NCBI RefSeq assembly: GCF_021018805.1
Contig: NC_086247.1
Location: forward strand, 143,050,878 to 143,114,877
Reading direction: 5' to 3'
Length of the DNA stretch: 64,000 nucleotides
From: Prinia subflava
Lineage: Eukaryota > Chordata > Aves > Passeriformes > Cisticolidae
Shown here: in pieces, positions 47,230 through 58,900 of the stretch
Layout: every line of letters begins with the position of its first letter
Numbering within the stretch: the stretch's first letter is position 1
Notes under the pieces: generated by a model
Seen by the model: the letters and a program-made list of their open reading frames with translations, nothing else
Database searches by the model: none
What the model was told of the DNA's origin: nothing
Translations under genes and position numbers: made by a program

Positions 47230-49595
47230 CTTCCAAAGATATACCTAAACTTTGTATGTTTTGTAATGCCAGAGCAGCTGTTTTGATAACAAGAATGTTG
47301 GGTTTTTATTTTTTTGCCTAAGACTAGACAGGCATGAAGAGGAGCATTTTAGGCTGCTGCACCAGGTAAAATAACTTCATTAGGGCTGACAAAGGCAAAA
47401 AACAGAACAGTTGAATACAGAACATGATTTTAGAATATATAAAATATGCTGGAGCAAATATCTTTCTGCATTGGTATGATGTCAAATAAAAGTATAGTAG
47501 CATTTCTTCAGATTTATTTACAATTTGATTATATCCCAACTCATAAAATCGTACATGGTACCTAGATATTTTGAACTAAGCCTTTTGGCTCTAACTTAAG
47601 TACAATTGATATGGGATTTTATTTGCTGCTTGCTAAATTCTGAACCACTTCAAGCTTTAGAGTGAGAGATATGTTCAAACTAATATCTGTGGCATAATTT
47701 CTGTGTTACCTTTAGTTTATATTTACCACATAATGCTTAGGACAAACTCACAAATCCCTGGAAATGCATGGCTGTGGGAGCTTGATGCTAATTCTTCATG
47801 TTAAAGACCATTCTCAAAGAAAGCAAATCATTAGCACCAGGCTCATATTTGTCTATAGGGAGGGTAAGGATGTTTACCAGCTTACGTGAAGCCCGTTGCA
47901 AGATTTGGGTCTAAACTAACAATGCAGGCACAATGGAACACCATATTATCATTATCATTAAGTAACTCAGGTTAGCAGAGAATTTGAATTTAGTCTATTA
48001 CTTTGTATTTCCCTGTCCTGTGGATTTATAATTCATCCTTACCATATGTTTCAGTCAGATTCATTTCAAAGACTTAGCTTTAAATTGCTATAAATTCCTA
48101 TGGAAAAAAATTAGACTAAGCATTAAAGAGTTGATCTGTATTTAAGTGCTTGAAATGTCTTACAATGGTAATTTAAAATTTGACACCGTAAATTAAAAAA
48201 TTCATTGTAGAAGTTAAACTTAAGACTTGCTCTAAACAGGAAACTGCAAAAATGTTTTGTTCTTATTATGTATTATGTATTATTACGTGTAGTTATGAAT
48301 ATTTGTATTTTATGATACAGATTTATGAGACTTTTTTCAAGTCAAACTTTTTTGAGACCCTAAATGGTTTGGAATTTAAGTTCCAGAGTTCCAGAAGTCA
48401 GAAGCCTTTGTCACCTTCAGAGATTTCCACATTGGAATAGTGCCCATGAGAAAGCTGCAGGACGGAACAAAGAGTGGTTCTGGGGTCTTCTAATTCCACT
48501 TACTTTCCTCCAATTATATTGGTCTGCTTAGGTTTTGATTTCATTTTTCATTTGAAGATATGTGAAAATGAGGGTGACTTCTTGGGATGAAAACTCAACA
48601 AGGTATTTTTGTGATTGTTTTAACTCTAGCCATGGAAGAAGGAGGGCTGGGATCTGGACCCCGTAGACTTTAAAATCCATCTCTTTCACTGCCAAGAAAA
48701 CTGCCTTTACTGTTTATTCTGACCTGTCCTATTGAAGCAAAGATGCTGAGGAAAATTCAGGAAGGACCCTTAAGAGGGAAGGAGGTCTACATCCCAGCAG
48801 TTTAGGTAGTTCTGAGGGAGCTATGGGCTTGATTTTTTGTGTTCACACTATTTTCTCTTTGGTAAAAACCTCTGTCCATAAAAAAGATGGTGTAACTCAG
48901 TCTTTAGAGTTCTGTGAAGGACTTTTGGTGAAGACCCTTATCTAGTAGGTCTACTGTTTTGTCTTCCAGCTGCCTTTTCTACAGCAGTTCTGATGAGGTC
49001 TGACTCTGGTAGTGTGTGACAGACTGAGCCTGAAAATATGGATATCCCTTCACACTTCCTATCTGCTTCCTAATGAGGAACAGCGACATCCAGAGCCCAT
49101 CACTTGGGTGTAAGCTTGTAGGTCCTAAACAAAAGACATAGATATTGAGGGAACTTTGACATCAAGGGGCTGGATGTAGTTAACACCACCTGATCAGTCT
49201 ATGTCACACTGCTCCTGAATATTCGGGTGTTTTGGAGGTGGTGTTTATTTTTTCCTATATGTCATTTCCTGTTTAGAAGCTCAGACCAAATAGAAACTGG
49301 ATAGCTAGAAGAAAACATTTTTGAGGACTGAACACTGTCAAAACAATATTTTTCTAAATTGCATTAGATTATAAAGTGTAATTTCTGGAAATTTCTCAGC
49401 TTACCTTATTTTCTCCTGGATTTACTTGCATTGGGAAGCACTGTTCTGACCTTACAGGCTGGCTTTAATGCACAAAAATCCTTCTAATAAATTTCAGTCT
49501 TGTTTCAGATATTGCTACTGTGCTGGAACTGCTCTTGAGAGAGTTTGTAATGAGGATCTGTTGCTTCAAGCTAACTGAGAAGCTCCTTTCCTTGT

Positions 49596-49727
49596 CTTGA
49601 TTTATCAGCAGCCTTTGATGCTGTTGACGATGGGGCCCTATTACACTGCCTTCAGCACCTCCTGGGTTTTCCAGGCTCCACGTTGCCCTGTTTCACATCT
49701 TATTTAATGGAGCCCTGTCTCTACAGT
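49596..49727 (+). mobile_element. Ancient L2-like LINE reverse-transcriptase remnant
   Basis: Translated in one frame from 49596, the segment reads LDLSAAFDAVDDGALLHCL, then QHLLGFPGSTLPCFTSYLM. This matches the motif A region of L2-clade reverse transcriptases, whose familiar form is LDLSAAFDTVDH followed by ILL.RL and then SYL. The catalytic aspartate of AFD is kept. Upstream the match ends at about SSFPC, and downstream it fades after SYLMEP. No tail or second motif is seen. L2 elements are long dead in birds, so a readable stretch of about 40 codons is a deep fossil. CR1-clade enzymes differ here (AFDTVSH-type), which favours L2 over CR1. Confidence 0.7.
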
Positions 49728-52700
49728 TATATACTGCAGTTCTTTTGTCATACTGATGCCTTAAGCTGGGTTGTGCAATTGGATTTTGATGGTGCAATTT
49801 GCCATGACAGCACAGCAATGTAATAAAATTCTCACTTTTGTTTGCTAATTTTTTTTATCTATAACACACACCAGGTGTGCAAGACTGATAATCATTTGAG
49901 AAATTATGCAGCTGCTTGTTTAGGGATCTGTATGACAATGTGACCTGTAACAATACTTGACACTTCCATGTAACTGACTGAGGTTCTAAGGCCATATGGT
50001 GTTAAACTTGCAGGTCTTGTGTTGAGAAAAAGCAATTTTAAAAAAAATTTTAAAGGCTGATTATATTACTACATGGGGGTTTTTTCTTCTCATTACCATG
50101 CCTTGAAAGAAAGGTGTTGTTCCTATTAACAAGCAGTGTCTGTTACATACAGATTTTCCTATTTGCACCATCCATTGGTTTTAATGTGGAGCCAGTAACT
50201 TGGCAATAGAGCTTGGACTTTAGAAAGGTAAATGTGGAAAATATGAGGTGAAAGTTTGCTCTCTGTCTCTGCTTCTTACATTCACAGGCCAGAGACACCT
50301 TTCTTTCTATTCTGGATTTCCTGCCATTCATCCATTTCATGCTGTCCTGTGCAGCAGAGCAGATATACCTCCTCTCTGCTGCAGGGCTTTTTCCAAAATG
50401 ACCAAAAAATGCATGTGGAATCCTCCTCATGCTTGATATGGAAGTTTCTCTGGTGCGTGAAGAACAGCCTTCATTTGTAATGCCAGCTTCAGACCTTCTT
50501 TATATTTTTTTTTCCATATGAAGTCTAATCTCTCACCTAATGGGGTATTATGCCCAGGAAGCAAGATGTCTACTTGTAACGACATGATAAAATTTCCTGC
50601 TGCACAGTTTTCTGATGGATTCCTACAATTTTTCTTTGCTAGTTAAAAAGCCAGTGCTTGTGGCTGTGGAAGGCTGCTTTCAGTGGACCAGTAGGTATGC
50701 CTACACTGCTGAATAAATGTGCCAGCTAATAAGCCTGATCTCTGCATCCCAGGCCACTTACTGCCTAAGTGGTAGCATTTCTGAGCTGGAGCTTGGCTGT
50801 CCACTCCTAGGCAGCTGGGAGGACTGCATGGACACAGGGCACTGGGCTCTGAAGGGATGGACACAGGGGCAGCTGATGCAGACCCAGCCTCCCAGTGCCA
50901 GACTCAGGGCCAGTGCATGGCTATCATTTATGCTTTGTTCATTTTAGACACAACTAATGAACCTGCATCTTACTGGAAAAAAGCCTGAGGGGACAGCTGG
51001 TAGCTGCTACCAGAGAAAGCCAAAGGCAGTTTAGGGTTAATAACTGGAAACTTGCTGAGTCAGAACCATTAATGGGTCTCTGTTAGAAAAATAAAGAGGA
51101 CAGATTAGGGTGTATTTCTGCAGCACTGGCAATTGCATTTGGCTTTCTCTGAGCTGGAGAAGGTGTAAACAAATGACACCACCAGCCTTCTGTGTAATGA
51201 CCTTTGCATCCCTGTGGGCAGAGCTTCCACCCTGGTTCCTCACCTTCGGCTGGGCTAACTAAGGAACTGCTTAGCTTATTGCAAATTAGCCCAGATTTCT
51301 GTTTTTTTTCAGATCCTTCTTGTATCAGCCTGACCTTCAGCATGCTAGGACATTATCAACATCAGGTTTTTTTCCATATTAGAGATGCGCTTACAGGATA
51401 AAATTCAGTGAGATTTGTTAAGGTATGTAGCTCCAGTGTTTTGGTTCAGCCTCATTTCTGCTGCATTATACTTTGCACTTTCCATTAGCTGAAGTGTAAT
51501 TTAAAAATGTGGGAAGAAGCCCCTTTTTGAAAGCACTTGCTGTCATCTTTGCATGGCCTTCACTTCCAAATGTGGCAAAGTAAAGCAATGTGGAATCCAT
51601 TCATTAAATGACACATTAAGCAGCCAATGCCTTTTTTCTATATTGCCTGCAATAAAATATATTCAAAGCACTTCATATTTCATTAAAATTATCAGTGAAA
51701 TGATTTTCATCTAATGTTATTTCTGCTTTTAATAAAAAGGCCCTGCAAAATGAGTAACTGAACATTTTTCCTTCCCTTCTTTCTCCTTTTACAATTATGA
51801 TATTGAAAATATCCCACAAGTGAGGGAATGACCCATAAATTGAGTTATGAAGGTCATATTCTACAAAGAGCAGATTTTTTTCCATATATCTTTAAAGGCA
51901 TAATCATTGGGTATAAGCTGGTTTAGTTCACAGTGAGTCTTTAACTGTGCTCTGAACATGACATGACTGTTTACAGTAGACCATGCTGACTTTGAAGTGT
52001 GTGTTTTGAATACCTGTATGTACTCTATTGTTGCTCTTTTTTCATGCACTGTGGACATTTAACATTGTAACAATAGGTTTTGCCAAAATTGTCAAGTTTA
52101 AAGCAGTCTCAAAAGCTTTTTCTGAAAGTCAGAGCTGTGACAATTAGATTATTTCACTGTGATGCTGTTCATTGTTTACTGATTAGAGACTTTGAAATCA
52201 GAGAAATTATTAAATCTGAAATGGTCATATAGGAAAAAAAGACTTCACAGACAGAATAATTATATTTCTTTTGATCTTAGGCTTATTGTGAATATAGATA
52301 AATGTAAGCTTTGCTGCAGGTGTTTCAGATGGGTGTCAGATGGCCTGGAAAGCTTAAAAACGGGACCATGGCTCACCCAGGAGTTACAAAGCATAACAAA
52401 TCTATGGGGTTAGTGGAAATAATCTGTATTTCTAGAAACAAAGATAATTCATAGAACTGTGTTTAAAATAATCACACAACAAATAAAACAATGGTTTCCA
52501 TTTAAGCAGTTAAGTGATGTTTTTATGGTTACAAAAGAGGTGCTTTGGAAGTTCTTTAGCTTTCAATAAGGCAGTTAGTTGTCATCCTCTCTAATTCAGA
52601 ATGGTAATGTAATAAGAACAGGTCATGTCATAGAAAGGAAGTTATGAGAAACTGTTTGCCCTGAAGCAGATCAACAAGGATTAATATAAAGCATGCTGGT

Positions 52701-53229
52701 TTATCACATAATAATGTGCTATTTTTTAACAGCTTTAATATTACCTATAATTATAAGTATCCCATCTGCAGAATTAGGAAAGAATACTAAGATAAAGATA
52801 GAAAAGAAATTAAAGTTAGGTCAAGGAATTAAAAAAGAAGAAGCAAAGAACAGGCAATTATTTCTTTGCACTACAATTTAGAAAGTCACAGCTATATTCC
52901 ATTCTGGACTCCTGTGAGGAAAAGCAGACTATGAAGTACAAAGCTGAAGTAGTACAGAGGAATCCATGCACTGGAGAAAGCTGTACAGTGAGATAAATTA
53001 TTTGTTGGCTTCTTCTTTTGATGACCAGGAACTAAATCTTCTGTGTTGAATGGTCTTCCTGAGCTAAAGGATGATCTTCTCCATGTGCTAGGATTTAGAA
53101 CAGCAGCACTCCAGGGCCAGTGAGGCTGATGAGCCCCACACTTCAGCTGCCTGGTTTGTTCTGTGTGAATGCTGTTTATCAGATTTTTTGCAGGCCACCC
53201 TAATTCCTTTCTCTTAGATCAGCCCGCTT
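49728..53229. other. Unique DNA, no gene seen
   Basis: No transposon or exon was recognised. A stretch at about 51470-51720 has a composition that could indicate a conserved non-coding element (see findings). Opposed frames at 50143-50480 are chance overlaps. Confidence 0.6.
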
Positions 53230-53480
53230 AGCTTCTGCACCTCACATGCTGCAGGTGTCCCCTTAGAGATACCAGGGCTCCAGCCTCATCAGTGCCCTGC
53301 CGAGACCTTTATCAGCTGCAGGCAGGGACATTTCTGATTGGATTAAAGATTGATTGTACCCTAATCACAACATCTAGACAGGCAAACAGGCAGCTTGTGG
53401 TCAATGGAATCTTGTAATCAGTGATGGGATAATAACATGCATGCAGCTGGGATTGTTCAACGGCAGGTTTCAACACACAA
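53230..53480. other. Candidate regulatory element with dense GATA, E-box and homeodomain-type motifs
   Basis: CTTTATCAGCTGCAGG (about 53307-53322) places a GATA site (TTATCA) directly against an E-box (CAGCTG). Within the next 60 bases come GGATTAAAGATTGATTG and CCTAATCACAAC, and further on TGTAATCAGTGATGGGATAA and CATGCATGCAG. No frame is open and no repeat family is seen. The motif density is an observation. Enhancer activity is inference and needs conservation or chromatin data. Confidence 0.25.
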
Positions 53481-54334
53481 CCTCCATACTCAGAAAAAAA
53501 TGGGTCATTTACATCTAAGACATCTTAGAGAAGAAATGGATAGTCAATTTGCCAGCAGGAACATTAGTTAAAAGTATTTCCCAAACCATTAAACCTGCTA
53601 TTCTAATAGTGTAAGTACCTTCATTTCCAAAAGCTATCTGTGAAGGTCTTTACAAAAGGTCCACAAAAATAGCAGCAGCCCACTGGTTGCGAGTTTGTAA
53701 CAGCCTCAAAAGTGTTCAAAATTTGCCAGTTTCCAACTACATCAGCCAAACACTACAATGAAGTTTTGCTTACCTTGGATCAACTCAATCTTCACTTTTG
53801 AGAACAGCAAATCTCCTTGAGGTGAATTTGCCCCTGACGCCTCAGCTCATCGTGGAATGCAGCCCTTGCATAAGGGCACAGGTGAGATAAACAGAACGGC
53901 AGGGAAAATCATCTCTGGGGTTGATTTAAGCAGACGTGTTCATATGCCTCTGAAAAAGAAATCACCACACACATAAACACATCCCTGCAGAAAATAGATG
54001 GTTTCAGCTGAGAAAGTGTGCTGGCAGCTCACTGTTTGAGTGTGGGGAGCACTGATGGATGAGTAGCCTCTGGAATTGTCATTTTATGCCATTAAAATCA
54101 GAGGGCTAAACATGTTTTGACACTACTGACTGCTACTTCTTACACAAATGTTCTGTGCTGGAGGATAAAGACTTCCTTGCTTTTTGAATGGGGCAGGGGT
54201 GAGAAAGAAAGGATCACCTAGTTTTGTTCCTGACTGGATTTTTCACAGAACAATTGTAGATATTCTACAAATATGAGAATTAGGAGCCATTTTTGGAAGA
54301 GTGTGCTCTGCTCACAGGTATTTTACAAATGCAC

Positions 54335-54400
54335 TGGTAAACAAAACAAAACACAAAACCAAAACAAAACACTTTCCTTTCTTTCCCCCCACCCCCCAAA
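54335..54400 (+). repeat. (AAAAC)n followed by a CT/C-rich run
   Basis: AAAACAAAACACAAAACC-type units are followed by CTTTCCTTTCTTT and two C6 runs separated by an A. Low-complexity DNA. Confidence 0.75.
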
Positions 54401-54882
54401 GATTAGAAAAATAACATCTTCTTTAGGGACTCTGGCAGCATTAACCAATGCATAGGCTCAAACATATGAGGTGTTTTAGGATTTTGTCAGCAAACAGTAA
54501 TAGGGACATGGGCAACTGGATGGCATTTGTAGAGATCACTTTTTTCTTTCAACTGCTGTGTGTTAAACAGAGCCATGCTTCAAATTACGTGCACTTGAAA
54601 ACACCAGATAGAACTGTAAAGATTTGCCTCTGCTTCAAAACCAAACAGAACTGCATGTTGAAAATTTCATAATACTCCACAGCATGGCTTTTTCTTACCT
54701 GCATATTTAGGAATATGATCTGATTTTTGAAGAAATTGCACAAGAATAAGTTTTGATGGGAGGCCGTACACATCAAGTATCGCTGTTGTACAGTGGGATA
54801 GCAAATGTGTGAGAACATTCACACTTTCAGTGAGGAGTGTTAAAATATATTTCAGCATTTTCTTTAAGGTGTAAACATGTGC

Positions 54883-54897
54883 AGATAATTATTATCT
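54883..54897. promoter_or_regulatory. Palindromic pair of GATA motifs
   Basis: AGATAATTATTATCT is a perfect 15-base odd palindrome, giving one AGATAA on each strand around a central T. It matches the GATA-factor core twice, but such AT-rich palindromes also arise by chance. Confidence 0.2.
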
Positions 54898-55924
54898 TGT
54901 GCTCTCAGTTTGCAAGTTATAATTACAATACCTGAAGAAAGGCAACAGTGAGTAGAATCCTAATCACAGAGAGTGGCTGCTACCTAGCAGAAATTCAAGC
55001 AATATTTATTTAATTTTTTAAATTGATCATTTCCTTAAAATTTACAGTATGACTAAAATTCAGAGCTAAGGGATACCCCATTTTCAGTTTTTCATTATAG
55101 AAAGCTTTTTAAAATTTATCAAAAAACATACACATTTATGTTACACTAAAGAACAATTGATTTTTCTTTTATTTTACACCTGCTTTTTCTATTCAGTAAA
55201 TTATGAGGATTTTTCTAAAATTAAAGAAAAAATAAAGCAAGAAAACAAAACAAAGCAAGAAACAAACACCAATCCATCCTGTAGGTTTAAGTAACTCTTT
55301 TGAGTAAAAATAGTGGATTTCAGGCTTCACAGTAGGTTTTGTCACAATCAGATTTTCTTTACTACAGGAAGACTGCATGCAGTGCCACCATAAATATTGT
55401 ATCATTTAAAGGCTCAGGATTTTAGTTTCTCTAGGTAATGATGGGTGAATTAGCCAAGGTTTGCAAATCTTAAAAAAACTTAAATGGTTCTAGTAGTTAG
55501 TGTCTACATGTAAACATTGTCTATGAAATTTTCCATTTTTTCTTCATTTACAGCATTAATAAACAACTACAAACTAACATCTTCTTTGCTGTGCAGAACT
55601 TCTGCAGTAGAATCCTTTGCATTTTATTTTGCAAGGGCAAATGTCACTGACCAGGTGCAGCCTTCTTTCCACTACCTCAATGAGCAAGTGACAACCCTGG
55701 TTAAAGCATAGCTACATCACCTGTTCTGAGAGTGGACTGTGGCTCAGTGTTACCAAAAGCAACTTAATGAACTTGATGATTGAATGACATAGTTGTTCTA
55801 GATATAACCAACAGTACTTTTATATTTATACTGTGAGAAACCTGTAGTTTTTATAATGTCTGTCCATTGGGAGTGCAAGTTTTAGATCAGTACACACCTT
55901 TCCTTCCTTTCTGTGCTCCCCACA

Positions 55925-55993
55925 GAAGGGTTGGATTGGACAAACTTTAAGGATCCCTTCCCACCCTGAACTTTCTATGGTTCTATGATTCCT
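55925..55993 (+). mobile_element. Minimal CR1 LINE 3' end, sense
   Basis: AGAAGGGTTGGATTGGACAA, then AAGGATCCCTTCCCACCCTG and CTATGGTTCTATGATT, match the last roughly 70 bases of CR1, including the terminal repeat. Everything upstream is missing, so this is a very short 5'-truncated insertion. Its GGTTGGAYTGGA start differs from the 25 and 41 kb copies, indicating another CR1 subfamily. Confidence 0.85.
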
Positions 55994-58900
55994 TCCAAAA
56001 TGGGAGGGAAGACTGTCCCTCTGAAATGCAAAATTTCTTTTGTCCAGTTCCCTGTGAGGAGTTCTTCAAGGGAAAATGCAACTTCCATTAGGGCTAAAGG
56101 CTGAGACAAGTGACATCTCCCCCTCCCACATGGTGTCCCAGCTGTATGTGAGGATGAGGTCTTCCTTCCTCAGGACCATGGAGACAAAGGCAGAGGATGT
56201 AGAGAGGAGATGGCAGAGCACCAGGAGATTTCCTGAAGAGGATGGCAGAAAAAAGACTGGGGTTAATCACATCTGCTACTTCATGAACGATGACATAACA
56301 GAACTGAAAATCCAGGAGTTACCAGTGACATTAAATCTCTGCTGAAATATTTCATATCATATGCGGATACTATATAGAAGGGTGGATATTATATCCAATA
56401 AGAACATCTGGAACTGCAAAAGCTTGTAATTTCACATATTTTATTTTTGTTTCTGGAAAAACAATCCTTGGCAGTTGTTTCACATCTGGAAGCAATCTCC
56501 AAAGAGAAAAGAGGCATTGGTTTTGAAAATTAAAAGAATTGATTTTTCTTTCAGCATGTTGAAAAGCCTGCAAAAGTTTGTTCATATTCTTATTATCTAA
56601 CATTTCTGTTTCCCTTGAATTACCTATTCTTATATTATATTGTTCCATTCTCTTAAATCCCAAATCCAAGCTTGAAATTGAGTTAAAATTATTCATCCTC
56701 CTCGTGAGTCAAGTGCTGTAAGTACAACTATTGCTGACTCTGGCAATATCAGTGAAAATCAAACTTGTTGTCCAGTTTGCATTCTACCCAAAAGCCATAA
56801 ATATGCATGACCTTCCAAACACCTCTAGATAAGGACAGTTTCACTCTAAACTATGTAATAGCATAAACACATCTCTTGCTTGCCCAGGTTGCTCATAACA
56901 CTATTAAGTTCTAATCAATCCCATTGTGTAATTTAAAAAAAAAATCGAATGAAATTCCATATAGAACATTTACATTAAAAGCTTGTCTCCTGAACAGAAA
57001 CATCTCTGATTGAAATCTACATGAAATTCCTTTACACAGGGAAGGCACTGATTTAAAACACAGCCTGTCTATTTACCCTCATTTAGTAACAGATTGCCAT
57101 AAAGTAATTCATATTTAACACTTTAACTCAAAATAAGGGGCAGAGGAAAAGTTGGAAGTTGGCATAAGATATGAATATATGTGATAAAAATTCTGTGGCA
57201 ATGATCATTGCCTTCTAATAGAGTCATTGAAGGTTAAGGTAAAGGTTGTCAAAAAGAAAAAAGTTCCCTATCATTTAATGTTCTGCTGATGAAACGACAA
57301 AGTAATAATTTCCCTCGGTTTTGTGAAATTGGTATGAAGTTGGAGAAAGAAGGGAAGATGTTCTTCAAAAGAATAAAATACCCATTTTACTGCTAAAGAT
57401 GGAAGAGCAAAGGCTTTCAACTCAGTGGATGCTGAAATAAAGTGGCCTCTAAGCATGAAACCAGCAAGGAATAAAATTGAAGTCAATAAGGAAGGATGCT
57501 AACAAGTCCTGAGAAATCAGGGGAAATTCCTGAAGTGATGCTGAGAGATGGACAGGATAAGTGTGAACCAAGAGCTCCATTAAATATAAGTGGGAAAAGT
57601 CTGGGTAAGGAAAGGCAGTGAAGGGAAAAAAAGGGAAGTTTCAAGGATGAAAAGAGGTTTGGACCTGGAGTGATGTCCTACAAAGCAAACTCATAATATC
57701 TGCTGGTTTGGATTTGAAGTGGGATAACTGAATAAAACCCTGAATGCACTTCTGTAAAAAAAATAGATCATACTCTGCCCTCAGATTAATATCTCTATGT
57801 AGCACAATATACTTAGTAAATATAATGGTGAATAATTTATAGTTTCATTTGTTTCTTTTATATCTGAATGCAGTTTCCCTAAGCAAATCACCAATGGTAG
57901 TGGCTTTTTTAATAAAGAAATTGCTAGCTTGTACACCTTGTGAGAGGTTTAGAAATGGTTTTGTTCCTTGGGAAAGAAAAAAAAAGGCAAGTCCAGTTGC
58001 AGGATGTTATACATCTTATTTCAGACAGTTAATGTTGCCTGATTATTCCCCACAGACCTCACAGGAGAATAGAGTTTGGTCCAAGGGAGGCTGAACACAA
58101 CTGGGAAAATATCTTTTATTATTCTTAAGGAGAATTTTCACTGGAAACAGAGCGCTTGGTGTAGGCAGAATAGAAAAAAAAAAAAAAAGCAGGATGTTGT
58201 TTCAAAACAAAATCAAAATATGTTGTAAAGTAAAGAAACAGTAATGCCACAGGGATTTTTTGGCTCTCTAGAACTGCTGGGGGTGTTGCAGACAGAAGGA
58301 TCTAGTATATGGATTTGTTTCTAAGCATATTTGTTTGTTGTTTTGTTTTTAAGCCAAAAAATCTATTTACATCCCTTAAGTCCTCAAAGAAAACTCTTCT
58401 TCCAAAAATTTTAGAGAATGTCACAAATGGAGCTCTATCACATAGTACAGGGATTGTAGAAGTCAAATAAATGTCTTTCCAATATCTAGACACAAATTAT
58501 ATTACCTTTCTATGCTTTCATTTTTCTCCTGTTTTTATTGAATGTTGCTCTGTGTTACCTGTAGCAATCCGAGCTATTTTGTAATAAGATTGTGAGGTAC
58601 CAGCTCACCAGTGGGGGTGACCTCAGAGAAGTTGAGCTGCTACATTATGAAAGACTTCTCTCAGCTAGAATACCAAACTGAAGAGCTTCTTCTTGGATAA
58701 AGTCCATTCCCGCACTAGATAAACAACTTCGAGGAATAAGTAGTTTATTTTATAGTTTGATGATAAATTGGAGACAAGCTTACTTTGTTTACTTAAAACA
58801 AAAAAGCCTATAAGTGTTCAGTGTTTTAATTTGCAGCATTATCTCTTACATTTAGAAATAAGAACAGAAAACTAGGGGATCTTTAGAGATTAAGGTAGTT

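Larger units (their letters stand above)
41403..49595. other. Unique DNA, no gene or transposon seen
   Basis: This is over 8 kb without a recognised transposon. A pyrimidine-rich patch (about 44640-44860), a hairpin (44909-44933) and a (TTA)n microsatellite (47189-47229) are listed separately. A short run of A lies at about 43599-43610. Reading frames up to 105 codons (44180-44497, minus) have no recognisable domain. Confidence 0.65.
53481..55924. other. Unique DNA with simple repeats, no gene seen
   Basis: No transposon or exon was recognised. An AAAAC-type repeat with C runs (54335-54400) and a GATA palindrome (54883-54897) are listed separately. A-rich AAAC units also occur at about 55222-55268. 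Confidence 0.65.
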
